The notes below the pieces were generated by a model. It was not told the DNA's origin. It did no database searches and was given only the letters and a program-made list of their open reading frames with translations. A program made the translations under genes and the position numbers. Positions 9,017-16,411 of a stretch of 64,000 nt of DNA are shown here, piece by piece (positions within the stretch are counted from its first letter, which is position 1; every line of letters starts with the position of its first letter). This stretch comes from Bacteroidaceae bacterium (GTDB taxonomy: Bacteria > Bacteroidota > Bacteroidia > Bacteroidales > Bacteroidaceae): positions 1-64,000 of the forward strand of contig JAIKWU010000077.1 in NCBI GenBank assembly GCA_024684455.1, read 5' to 3'.

Positions 9017-9166
9017 TTTTTATCTCACGCAAAGGGCGCAGAGTTTTGGAGTTTATATATTTCCCTACCAGTAGTTTGAGGATATGAGAAGCACTTTCAA
9101 AAATGGTGAGCCATTTTCTTAGTGCGAGGTCGCGGAGTCTCTGCGGTCTCTGCGTGAGATAAAACG
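9017..9166. repeat. Imperfect long inverted repeat (MITE-like)
   Basis: The left arm reads TTTATCTCACGCAAAGGGCG then CAGAG. The right arm (ending near 9166) is its near reverse complement, CTCTGCGGTCTCTGCGTGAG then ATAAAA. About 100 bp lie between the arms. A related CTCTGCG-rich sequence occurs at 34806-34876. There is no gene inside. Confidence 0.65.
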
Positions 9167-9180
9167 TCGTGGGGCAATCA

Positions 9181-10353
9181 TCAGGCGTTCAGGGCTGCCG
9201 CCAGTGCCTTGAGGTCTTCCACGGTCTTGGCCTTGACCGTCGATTCCACCGTGACGATAGGCTCGACCACTGTGATGTTCTTCAGCGTCTCCATCATCTC
9301 ACGCATCTTTTTCGCAGCCATCGGCGCCCAGGTGCCGTTCTGGACGAACGCCACGCGGCGGTTCTGGTAGTTCTTCGACTGCAAGTGGCGGATGAACTCC
9401 TCCATCACAGGCATGACACCTCCGTCGTAGGTAGGAGCCGCCAGCACCAGACGGTCGTAGCGGAAAGCATCCTCCACGGCCTCTGCCATGTCGTCACGGC
9501 GCAGGTCGCTCGTCGATACCTTCACGTCGTAGTCGCTCTTGAGGATGCTTGCCAACTTGAGCGCAGCCTCCTCTGTGTTGCCGTGCAGTGAGCAGTAGGC
9601 GATGAAGATGCCCTTGTCCTCCGGCTCATACGAACTCCATGTGTGGTAGGTATTGAGGTAGTAGTCGAGGTCGGTGTCGAGCACTGGGCCGTGCAGCGGA
9701 CAAATCTTGCGGATGTCGAGCCCAGCCAGTTTCTTCAGCACCATCTGAACCTGTGCGCCATACTTGCCGACGATGTTGAAATAGTAGCGGCGAGCCTCAC
9801 AGGCCCAGCCTTCAGGGTCGTCGTAAGAAAGAGCACCGAACTTGCCAAAAGCGTCGGCAGAGAACAACAGTCCCTCCTTCTCCTCGTACGACATGATGAC
9901 TTCGGGCCAGTGAACCATCGGAGCCGTGAAGAAGCGCAGGGTGTGTTCGCCCAGCGAGAGTGTGTCGCCATCCTTCACGATTCTCATCTGTTCGGCAGGC
10001 AGGCTGACCCCGAAGAAGCGCGTTATCATCTGATATGCCTTCGCAGAGCACACCACCGTAACGTCTGCCCATGTGTCGAGCATCAGTTTCACATTGGCCG
10101 AATGGTCGGGCTCCATGTGATGCACGACGAGGTAGTCAGGACGGCGGCCGTCGAGCGCCCGCTTCAAGTTGTCCAACCATTCGTTTGTCTTGCGTGCATC
10201 AATCGTGTCGAGCACCGCTATTTTCTCATCCAGAATGATATACGAATTATACGAAATGCCTTCGGGAATGGCATACTGACCCTCGAACAGGTCCAGTTCC
10301 GTGTCGTCCGCTCCGATGTACTGAATACCAGGAGCAATGATGTTTTCGTTCAT
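9181..10353 (-). CDS. A-type flavoprotein / flavodiiron protein (FprA)
   Basis: This 390-residue cytoplasmic protein should reduce O2 to water (or NO to N2O) using electrons from rubredoxin-like donors. The N-terminal metallo-beta-lactamase-like domain keeps the diiron ligands HMEPDH (H79, E81, D83, H84), an HWPE motif, SADAFGKFGA and CPLHGP. The C-terminal flavodoxin domain (about 245-390) has the FMN loop YCSLHGNTEEAA and APTYDGG. There is no fused rubredoxin. I start at MNENIIAPG (10353); the longer frame runs into the promoter. It is transcribed divergently from the HExxH gene. Confidence 0.92.
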   Translation of the reverse strand: MNENIIAPGIQYIGADDTELDLFEGQYAIPEGISYNSYIILDEKIAVLDTIDARKTNEWLDNLKRALDGRRPDYLVVHHMEPDHSANVKLMLDTWADVTVVCSAKAYQMITRFFGVSLPAEQMRIVKDGDTLSLGEHTLRFFTAPMVHWPEVIMSYEEKEGLLFSADAFGKFGALSYDDPEGWACEARRYYFNIVGKYGAQVQMVLKKLAGLDIRKICPLHGPVLDTDLDYYLNTYHTWSSYEPEDKGIFIAYCSLHGNTEEAALKLASILKSDYDVKVSTSDLRRDDMAEAVEDAFRYDRLVLAAPTYDGGVMPVMEEFIRHLQSKNYQNRRVAFVQNGTWAPMAAKKMREMMETLKNITVVEPIVTVESTVKAKTVEDLKALAAALNA

Positions 10354-10382
10354 AGCCTTTGATTCTAAGAATTTTTCTGTTG

Positions 10383-10390
10383 CAAAGTTA
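10383..10390 (-). promoter_or_regulatory. -7 box of flavodiiron gene
   Basis: The minus strand reads TAACTTTG then C, 30 bases before the chosen ATG at 10353. It excludes the longer in-frame start at 10413, which lies upstream of the promoter. Confidence 0.7.
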
Positions 10391-10442
10391 CGATTTATCT
10401 TGGAAATACTCAAATAAATTTGGCATTTCTCTCACTTAATCG

Positions 10443-10450
10443 TACCTTTG
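10443..10450 (+). promoter_or_regulatory. -7 box of HExxH gene
   Basis: TACCTTTG then C, preceded by AAATTTG as a -33 candidate and CTCACTTAATCG. This is the same module found in the structured promoter repeats near 35, 45 and 55 kb. It lies 28 bases before the first ATG. Confidence 0.75.
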
Positions 10451-10477
10451 CGGAAGAAACCGTTTTATTTATTGTGT

Positions 10478-11788
10478 ATGATGAGAAAAACTTCTAACAT
10501 CTGTCTGATGATAGCCGTGATGCTATGCATCGGCCTCTGCGCCCAAGCACAACACTGTGAGAATTGCAAAAAGTCGTATGAACTGCCGAAGGGCAAGGCG
10601 ATTTACATTCCCGAGGACCTTAAAGGGAACGACTTTACCAACCCCGACTCGAAATGGAGTTACTACCGCATGGCTGCCACGGAGAACGTGGTGGTGTTCT
10701 GGGAAAAAGGGTTCGGCGACGACCTCTCAAAGGCTCCCGACCTCGACGGGCACAAGATGACGGTCGATTTGCAGAACCTGCTCGCACGACTGGAGTTCTT
10801 CTACCAGACCTACCGCGACGAGTTCAAGTTCACCCTGCCTGGCTCGAAGGTCGACTCGCTGCGCATGATGGTCATGCTCAACTACTCGCTCGAAGGCACG
10901 GCCTATGGCGGCGACTATGACAACACCATCGGCGCACTGTGGATTGCCCCTAACCGTGTGCAGGACAAGAAACTCAACTGTATCGCCCACGAAATCGGCC
11001 ACTCGTTCCAGATTCAGATTGCCTGCGACGGACGTGGACACGGACTCGGTGGCGGCATCTACGAGATGTGCTCGCAGTGGATGCTCTGGCAGGTCAATCC
11101 CGAATGGACGACCGACGAGAACTACCACTGGGAGGCTTTCCGCAAGTTGTTCCACTTGAGATTTCTGGCAGGCGAAAACATCTACCACTCACCCTACGTG
11201 CTTGAATACTGGTCAACGAAGCATGGCGTGCGTGTCATGGCCGACCTGTTCCGCGAAGGCCGCCGTGGTGAGGATATCGCTCAGGCCTATATGCGTATGT
11301 TCTCGCTCGACCTGAACAGCATGGCCGACGAGATGTATGACTGCTACTCACGCCTCGTCACGTTTGATTTTCCGCGTGTGAAGTCCTCGCACAAGAAGTA
11401 TGCCTGCCAACTCGAGACTCCTATCACCAAGACGGGCAATGTGTGGAAGCCCGAGCAGGACTTTGTGCCACAGACCTATGGCTTCAACGTCATTCCTCTG
11501 CCCCTAAAGGCTTCGACCGTCAAGTTCGAAGGTCTGGGCGACAAGGCAAAGGATGCCTACCGATGGGGCGTCGTGCTGGTTGACAACGACATGAACGCCA
11601 CCTACCTGCCCATGCAGCGCGGTTTCGCTGGTAAAGTTTCCTATAAACCCACAGCAGCGACGCAGAAGGCCTACCTCGTGGTTGTAGGCTGTCCTGCCGA
11701 CCAGTACGGACGGCTGGCTGGCAATCCCTACGAGCGCCGCGACGAGACTCCCGAACGCATTTATCCGTATCAAATCACCGTAAAATAA
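10478..11788 (+). CDS. Secreted HExxH protein, DUF6055-like putative metallopeptidase
   Basis: About 436 residues with a signal peptide (MMRKTSNICLMIAVMLCIG...AQA). CIAHEIGHSFQIQ provides an HExxH zinc motif at about residue 171, followed by a Glu in IYEMCSQW that could be the third ligand of a gluzincin. The C-terminal 120 residues look like a beta sandwich. A paralogue at 47492 shares HE-GH, the E-C-W motif and the PQ-FGFN-I stretch. I recall this as DUF6055. Peptidase activity is inferred. Starts upstream of 10478 fall in the promoter. The GH97 gene begins 2 bp after its stop, so the two form an operon. Confidence 0.7.
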   Translation: MMRKTSNICLMIAVMLCIGLCAQAQHCENCKKSYELPKGKAIYIPEDLKGNDFTNPDSKWSYYRMAATENVVVFWEKGFGDDLSKAPDLDGHKMTVDLQNLLARLEFFYQTYRDEFKFTLPGSKVDSLRMMVMLNYSLEGTAYGGDYDNTIGALWIAPNRVQDKKLNCIAHEIGHSFQIQIACDGRGHGLGGGIYEMCSQWMLWQVNPEWTTDENYHWEAFRKLFHLRFLAGENIYHSPYVLEYWSTKHGVRVMADLFREGRRGEDIAQAYMRMFSLDLNSMADEMYDCYSRLVTFDFPRVKSSHKKYACQLETPITKTGNVWKPEQDFVPQTYGFNVIPLPLKASTVKFEGLGDKAKDAYRWGVVLVDNDMNATYLPMQRGFAGKVSYKPTAATQKAYLVVVGCPADQYGRLAGNPYERRDETPERIYPYQITVK

Positions 11789-11790
11789 CC

Positions 11791-13803
11791 ATGAAAAAAC
11801 TGATTCTCGGCATCTTGTGTGCCATTCTTTTTCAAAGCCAGATCAGGCCCATCGAGCCTAAAACGTATCGCATCACCTCGCCCGACGAGAGTGTAGCGGT
11901 GGAGTTGACCGACCGTGGTGCCATCACGTACAGCGTTTTTGCGTACGACACTCCCGTTCTCACCGATTGCCGTCTCGGCTTGGAGGTCGAGGGACGTGGC
12001 GACGTACAGTTCAGCGCCATCGGCAGCACCAAGACTGACAAAAAGAAGGAGCACATCACAGCACCCTTCTATCGCCAGGCCGCCTTCGACACGGAATATA
12101 CGCAACTCACCTTGCGTCTGAAAGAAGGATTCGACATCGAGTTCCGTGCCTACAACGACGGTGTGGCCTACCGCTTTGTCTCGACGGGCATGAAGAACAA
12201 GGAATACCGCATCGCCAACGAGACCGTCAAACTGAACTTCGCCGAGCCTGGTGAGTCGTGGCTCGCCTTCTCTACCAACCCCCGCAAGCCCGAAGCAATG
12301 GCATTCCAAGCCGTCTATAGTGACAAACCGATTGCCAAGCAACCCACCGACAATATGGCCTTTCTGCCCTGCGTCGTGGCATGTGGTCCACAACTCAACA
12401 CGGGAGAAGGCATCAAAGTGACGCTGATGGAGAGCGACGTCGAGGCGTACCCTGGCATGTTCGTACAACCCGACGGCAATGGTAATCTGAAGGGATGGTT
12501 TGCACGCCGTCCCAAGACTTTCGACACCTATCCGTGGCGTGTGCAGCGTTATGTCAAGGAGACAGAATCGTACATCGCCCGCTGCCGTGGCAACCGCACC
12601 TTCCCGTGGCGCATCATCGGCATCACCCACAGAGACACGGACATGCCGACCAGCAATCTCGTCTATGCCCTTGCGTCGCCCAACCGTATCGGTGCAACAG
12701 ACTGGATTAAGCCTGGACTCGTTTCGTGGGACTGGTGGAACGACTGGGGACTCTCGCACGTACCCTTCAAGGCTGGCATCAACATGGACACCTATAAGTA
12801 TTATATTGATTTCGCCGCCCAGTACAAGTTGCCATACATCATCCTCGACGAAGGCTGGTACAATCCCAAAAGCGGTGACATGCTGACGACGATTCCCGAA
12901 ATCGACCTGCCTGCACTCGTGCAATACGGCAAGGACAAAGGGGTGCGCATCATCCTTTGGACCGTCTTCAATGTGCTGGACGACCAACTCGATGCTGCCT
13001 GCAAGAAATATGCCAATATGGGCATCGCCGGATTCAAGGTCGATTTCCTCGACCGCAACGACCAAGACGCTGTTGAAATGGCCTACCGCATTGCCGAACG
13101 CTGTGCCAAGTCGCACCTCATGCTCGACTACCACGGCATCTATCCGCCCACAGGCATGTGCCGCACCTATCCCAACGTCGTGAACTTCGAGAGCGTGTTC
13201 GGCATGGAAGAGACAAAATGGACCAAGCACGACGAACAGGACATGCCGCTCTACGATGTCACCTTCCCCTTCATCCGCCAGCAGGCTGGATACACCGACT
13301 TCACCCCTGGAGGAATGCGCAACGCCACCCGCGCCGACTTCCAACCCATCTACAACAACCCGATGACGATGGGTACACGCTGCCACCAACTCGCCATGTA
13401 CATCGTCTACGACTCGCCGCTCACGATGCTGGCTGACAATCCCACTGCCTACGAGCAGGAACCGCAGTTCACCGACTTCATCACCGCGCTGCCCACCGTC
13501 TTCGACGAGACCCGTGTGCTCGACGGCGTGATGGGCAAGTACATCGTCACGGCTCGCCGCAAAGGCAGCAACTGGTATGTGGCAGGACAGACCAACTGGG
13601 ACGCCCGTGACGTGGAGGTGGAGTTCTCCTTCCTTGACGAGGGAGCGACCTACTCGCTGCGTGAATGCATCGACGGCCCTAATGCCGATAAGAATGCCTG
13701 CGACTACCAACTGCTCCGCTCGTCGGCCGTCAACAGCACCCATGGCATCACGGTTCACATGGCCTCCGGCGGCGGCTTTGCTTTCATCCTCACAAGGAAC
13801 TGA
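11791..13803 (+). CDS. GH97 glycoside hydrolase, probably retaining alpha-galactosidase type
   Basis: A 670-residue exported enzyme (signal peptide MKKLILGILCAILFQ) hydrolysing alpha-linked sugars, probably in the periplasm. The N-terminal beta-sandwich (about 20-290, opening ITSPDESVAVELTDRGAITY), (beta/alpha)8 barrel (about 290-570) and C-terminal beta domain follow the GH97 plan. FKVDFLDRNDQ puts an Asp at 418 and GMEETKW a Glu at 473-474. In the retaining B. thetaiotaomicron enzyme I recall nucleophile D415 and acid/base E470, which have the same spacing. Inverting SusB lacks that Asp. No susCD genes are nearby. Confidence 0.9.
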   Translation: MKKLILGILCAILFQSQIRPIEPKTYRITSPDESVAVELTDRGAITYSVFAYDTPVLTDCRLGLEVEGRGDVQFSAIGSTKTDKKKEHITAPFYRQAAFDTEYTQLTLRLKEGFDIEFRAYNDGVAYRFVSTGMKNKEYRIANETVKLNFAEPGESWLAFSTNPRKPEAMAFQAVYSDKPIAKQPTDNMAFLPCVVACGPQLNTGEGIKVTLMESDVEAYPGMFVQPDGNGNLKGWFARRPKTFDTYPWRVQRYVKETESYIARCRGNRTFPWRIIGITHRDTDMPTSNLVYALASPNRIGATDWIKPGLVSWDWWNDWGLSHVPFKAGINMDTYKYYIDFAAQYKLPYIILDEGWYNPKSGDMLTTIPEIDLPALVQYGKDKGVRIILWTVFNVLDDQLDAACKKYANMGIAGFKVDFLDRNDQDAVEMAYRIAERCAKSHLMLDYHGIYPPTGMCRTYPNVVNFESVFGMEETKWTKHDEQDMPLYDVTFPFIRQQAGYTDFTPGGMRNATRADFQPIYNNPMTMGTRCHQLAMYIVYDSPLTMLADNPTAYEQEPQFTDFITALPTVFDETRVLDGVMGKYIVTARRKGSNWYVAGQTNWDARDVEVEFSFLDEGATYSLRECIDGPNADKNACDYQLLRSSAVNSTHGITVHMASGGGFAFILTRN

Positions 13804-13813
13804 TTCTTATACA

Positions 13814-13895
13814 CGCTAAGCACTTGGCGTCATCACGCTAAGCACTTGGCGTCATCACGCTAAGCACTTGGCGTGATTTTTCCAAGCATTTGCAA
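13814..13895. repeat. 22-bp phased palindrome array, copy 2 (4 units)
   Basis: Units start at 13814, 13836, 13858 and 13880. The first three are identical (CGCTAAGCACTTGGCG), with TCATCA spacers between them. The fourth is degenerate (TTCCAAGCATTTGC). The array starts 11 bp after the GH97 stop. Confidence 0.9.
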
Positions 13896-13929
13896 CAATA
13901 CAAAAAACGTTATTCAAAAACGAAGAAAG

Positions 13930-15519
13930 ATGAGACGATTTGTTATTTCTGCATGGATGCTGTGGACCCTCGGCACATTGCTGACCGTCCAAGCACAGAC
14001 ATTTGAGACCAAAGAAATCAATGCCCAGCGCATTGAAGTCACTTCAGTGTACGACCGACACCCCGATGGGGCAGCATGGGAAATCGTCGCTCCCTACAAG
14101 GCTGGCGTCGATAGCGTGATGATGCCCATCCTGGGCGAGACCGACGTGGAGATGTATGCTCACCGCCCCGAAAGCCGCCTTTCAAACTGGGTGTGCGACG
14201 TGCTGCGTGAAGAATCGCAGCGCTATGGCAAACGTGCCGACATAGGCCTCTGCAACATCGGCGGCTTGCGTGCCTCCATGCCGAAAGGCATCGTACGAGT
14301 AGGCGACATCATGCAGATAGCACCGTTTGAGAACCGTTTCTGTCTGGTAACCATGAAGGGAAGCGACCTCCTCGAACTGTTCCGGCAGATAGCGAAGTCG
14401 AAGGGCGAAGGCATCAGTGGGGCGCAACTCAACATCACCCGCGAGGGTGAACTGCTTTCGGCAACCGTAGGCGGCCAGCCTGTCAATCCCAAGAAGAAAT
14501 ACACTATCGCCACCATCGACTATCTGGCTGAAGGCAACGACGGACTCACAGCCCTGCGCAAGACCGTGAAGAAGATGGTGAAGCCCGACCTTGTGCGTGA
14601 TGTCTATATGGAACATATCCGTCGGGAAGCCTCAGCAGGCCGCACCATCCATGCCGACCTGGAAGGCCGCATCAACATCGAAGGCATGACGCTGGACCAA
14701 CTGCGTGACACTTACGAGAAACGGCCTGTGCAGAAGAGCCTGCTTGTCCTGCATACCAGCGACACGCACTCGTGCATCATGCCCCTCAGTTCCAACTCTG
14801 ACAACAAGTTCGTCGCAGACAAGGCGGGCTATCTGCGCCGCTGCGTGCTCATCGATGATTTCCGCGCCAGCGACCCCGACCTGCTACTCATCGACTGCGG
14901 CGACTTTTCGCAAGGTTCGGCTTACTACAACCTATACAAGGGCGATGTGGAGGTGAAACTGATGAACCACATGCACTACGATGCTGCGACAATCGGCAAC
15001 CACGAGTTTGACTTCGGCATCGACAACATGGCACGCCTGTTCCGCATGGCGCAGTTCCCCATCGTCTGCTGTAACTACGACTTCACCGGCACCGTGTTGC
15101 AGGACCTCGTCAAGCCCTACGTGATTGTCGAGAAGAAGGGACTTCGCATCGGCCTCATCGGCGTGTGTCCGAAACTTGAAGGACTCGTGTCGGAGAAGAA
15201 CTGCCCAGGCGTCATCTACCGTGATCCTGTGGAATGTGCACAGCCCATCGCCGAGAAGTTGAAGAACGAAGATCATTGCGACCTCGTCTTCGTGCTCTCT
15301 CACCTCGGCTACACTCGTCCGCTCAACGGCGGCATGTACGACCTCGAATTCATCCCTGCCATGCACAACATCGATGCCGTTTTCGGAGGTCACAGCCACA
15401 CCTACTTCAAGGAACCCAAATACTTCGAGAATGCCGACGGCAAAAAGATTCCACTCAACCACATGGGCAAGAACGCCCAATTCGTCGGCGTGATGAACTT
15501 TGAACTGGAGGAAAAGTAA
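13930..15519 (+). CDS. 5'-nucleotidase with permuted domain order
   Basis: A 529-residue exported protein (MRRFVISAWMLWTLGTLLTV...AQ), started at the ATG preceded by AAGAAAG. Residues about 60-255 match the 5'-nucleotidase C-terminal substrate-binding domain (CNIGGLRASMPKG, MQIAPFENR, YTIATIDYLAEGNDG). Residues about 270-529 are the metallophosphoesterase domain with TSDTHS (D-x-H, near 278), GDFSQG, GNHEFDFG (H358), LSHLG and GGHSHTYF (H488). Standard enzymes carry the metallophosphatase first. Bacteroides often encode the two parts as neighbouring genes, so this looks like a fusion of such a pair. It probably dephosphorylates nucleotides or UDP-sugars in the periplasm. Confidence 0.82.
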   Translation: MRRFVISAWMLWTLGTLLTVQAQTFETKEINAQRIEVTSVYDRHPDGAAWEIVAPYKAGVDSVMMPILGETDVEMYAHRPESRLSNWVCDVLREESQRYGKRADIGLCNIGGLRASMPKGIVRVGDIMQIAPFENRFCLVTMKGSDLLELFRQIAKSKGEGISGAQLNITREGELLSATVGGQPVNPKKKYTIATIDYLAEGNDGLTALRKTVKKMVKPDLVRDVYMEHIRREASAGRTIHADLEGRINIEGMTLDQLRDTYEKRPVQKSLLVLHTSDTHSCIMPLSSNSDNKFVADKAGYLRRCVLIDDFRASDPDLLLIDCGDFSQGSAYYNLYKGDVEVKLMNHMHYDAATIGNHEFDFGIDNMARLFRMAQFPIVCCNYDFTGTVLQDLVKPYVIVEKKGLRIGLIGVCPKLEGLVSEKNCPGVIYRDPVECAQPIAEKLKNEDHCDLVFVLSHLGYTRPLNGGMYDLEFIPAMHNIDAVFGGHSHTYFKEPKYFENADGKKIPLNHMGKNAQFVGVMNFELEEK

Positions 15520-15548
15520 TACTGAAAGTCAAAACATTTGATTGACAG

Positions 15549-16385
15549 ATGCGTTATTTCATATATTTGAGTTACGACGGAGCCCGCTATCACGGTTGGC
15601 AACGTCAGCCCAACGGCATCAGCGTGCAGGAAGTGCTCGAACATGCCCTCAGTACCCTACTCCGTCAACCCATCGAGGTTGTCGGAGCAGGCCGTACCGA
15701 CGCTGGAGTCAACGCCAGCATGATGGTGGCGCACTTTGATGGTGCTGTCCTCTCCCAATCGGGAGAGTTAGAGGGGGCTTTGTCTCATTTTCTTCCTCCC
15801 GACATCGCCGTCCAGCGCATCGTCCCCGTCAAACCAGACGCTCATGCCCGCTTCTCCGCCACATCGCGCACCTACCATTATTATATCACACGCGAAAAGT
15901 CACCCTTCCTGCGCCATTATGCCTGGCACTTCCATCAGCCGCTCGACCTCGACCTTATGAACGAAGCCTGCCAACGTCTCTTCGACTACACCGACTTCAC
16001 CTCCTTCTCAAAACTCCATACTGACGTCAAGACCAACAACTGCCGCATCATGGAGGCAAAGTGGAGACCCACCCCCTTTCCCCTTCCAAGGGAGGGGCGT
16101 CTCATGTGCCAGCCGGATGGTGTGACTACTCCCCTCCCGTGGGAGGGGCTTGGGGGAGGGTCTGTATGTTTTACCATCACGGCCGACCGTTTCCTTCGCA
16201 ACATGGTTCGTGCCATCGTCGGTACAATGGTTGATGTGGGCCGTCACAAAATCACCATTCAAGACTTCTGCGACATCATCGAGCGCAAAGACCGCTGTGC
16301 CGCTGGCCAGAGCGTTCCCGGCCACGCCCTCTTCCTCGCCGACATCACTTATCCAGACGAAATTTATATCTATTATGGTTTATAA
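15549..16385 (+). CDS. truA: tRNA pseudouridine synthase A with inserted segment
   Basis: This 278-residue enzyme isomerises uridines 38-40 in the tRNA anticodon arm. The fold and catalytic Asp are clear: [21 protein letters not shown] (D51), [15 protein letters not shown] and [19 protein letters not shown]. Between EAKW and [12 protein letters not shown], where family members have only a few residues, there are about 33 extra residues (173-206) rich in Pro, Gly and Arg. They are encoded by a palindromic G/C-rich repeat. The insert falls between two strands of the second domain, so the core should still fold. A second short palindrome lies at 15750. It follows the 5'-nucleotidase by 29 bp. 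Confidence 0.92.
   Translation: MRYFIYLSYDGARYHGWQRQPNGISVQEVLEHALSTLLRQPIEVVGAGRTDAGVNASMMVAHFDGAVLSQSGELEGALSHFLPPDIAVQRIVPVKPDAHARFSATSRTYHYYITREKSPFLRHYAWHFHQPLDLDLMNEACQRLFDYTDFTSFSKLHTDVKTNNCRIMEAKWRPTPFPLPREGRLMCQPDGVTTPLPWEGLGGGSVCFTITADRFLRNMVRAIVGTMVDVGRHKITIQDFCDIIERKDRCAAGQSVPGHALFLADITYPDEIYIYYGL
15750..15767. repeat. Perfect 7-bp inverted repeat inside truA
   Basis: CTCTCCC, loop AATC, GGGAGAG, followed by TTAGAGGGGGC. It resembles the G/C-rich palindromes of the larger insert in the same gene. The encoded loop ([10 protein letters not shown]) keeps the normal TruA length, so this may be a replaced rather than an added segment. Confidence 0.5.
16065..16165. repeat. In-frame palindromic repeat element within truA
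   Basis: About 100 bp of stacked palindromes: CCCCTTCC / GGGAGGGG, then CCCCTCCC / GGGAGGGG, with CACCCCCTTTCCCC at the left end and GGGGCTTGGGGGAGGG at the right end as outer inverted arms. Its length keeps the truA frame open and free of stops. Confidence 0.8.
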
Positions 16386-16411
16386 ATATATTCCACAAAT
16401 ACAATTTGTTT

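Noticed and set aside
11770-13758. 662-residue open frame on the minus strand
   Set aside because: It is fully antisense to the GH97 gene, whose motifs are clear. Codon bias of the real gene produces the shadow frame.
13930-15519. Frameshift artefact joining two genes
   Set aside because: Linker residues between the domains are open and codon bias is uniform, so a true fusion is the simpler reading. This cannot be proven without reads.
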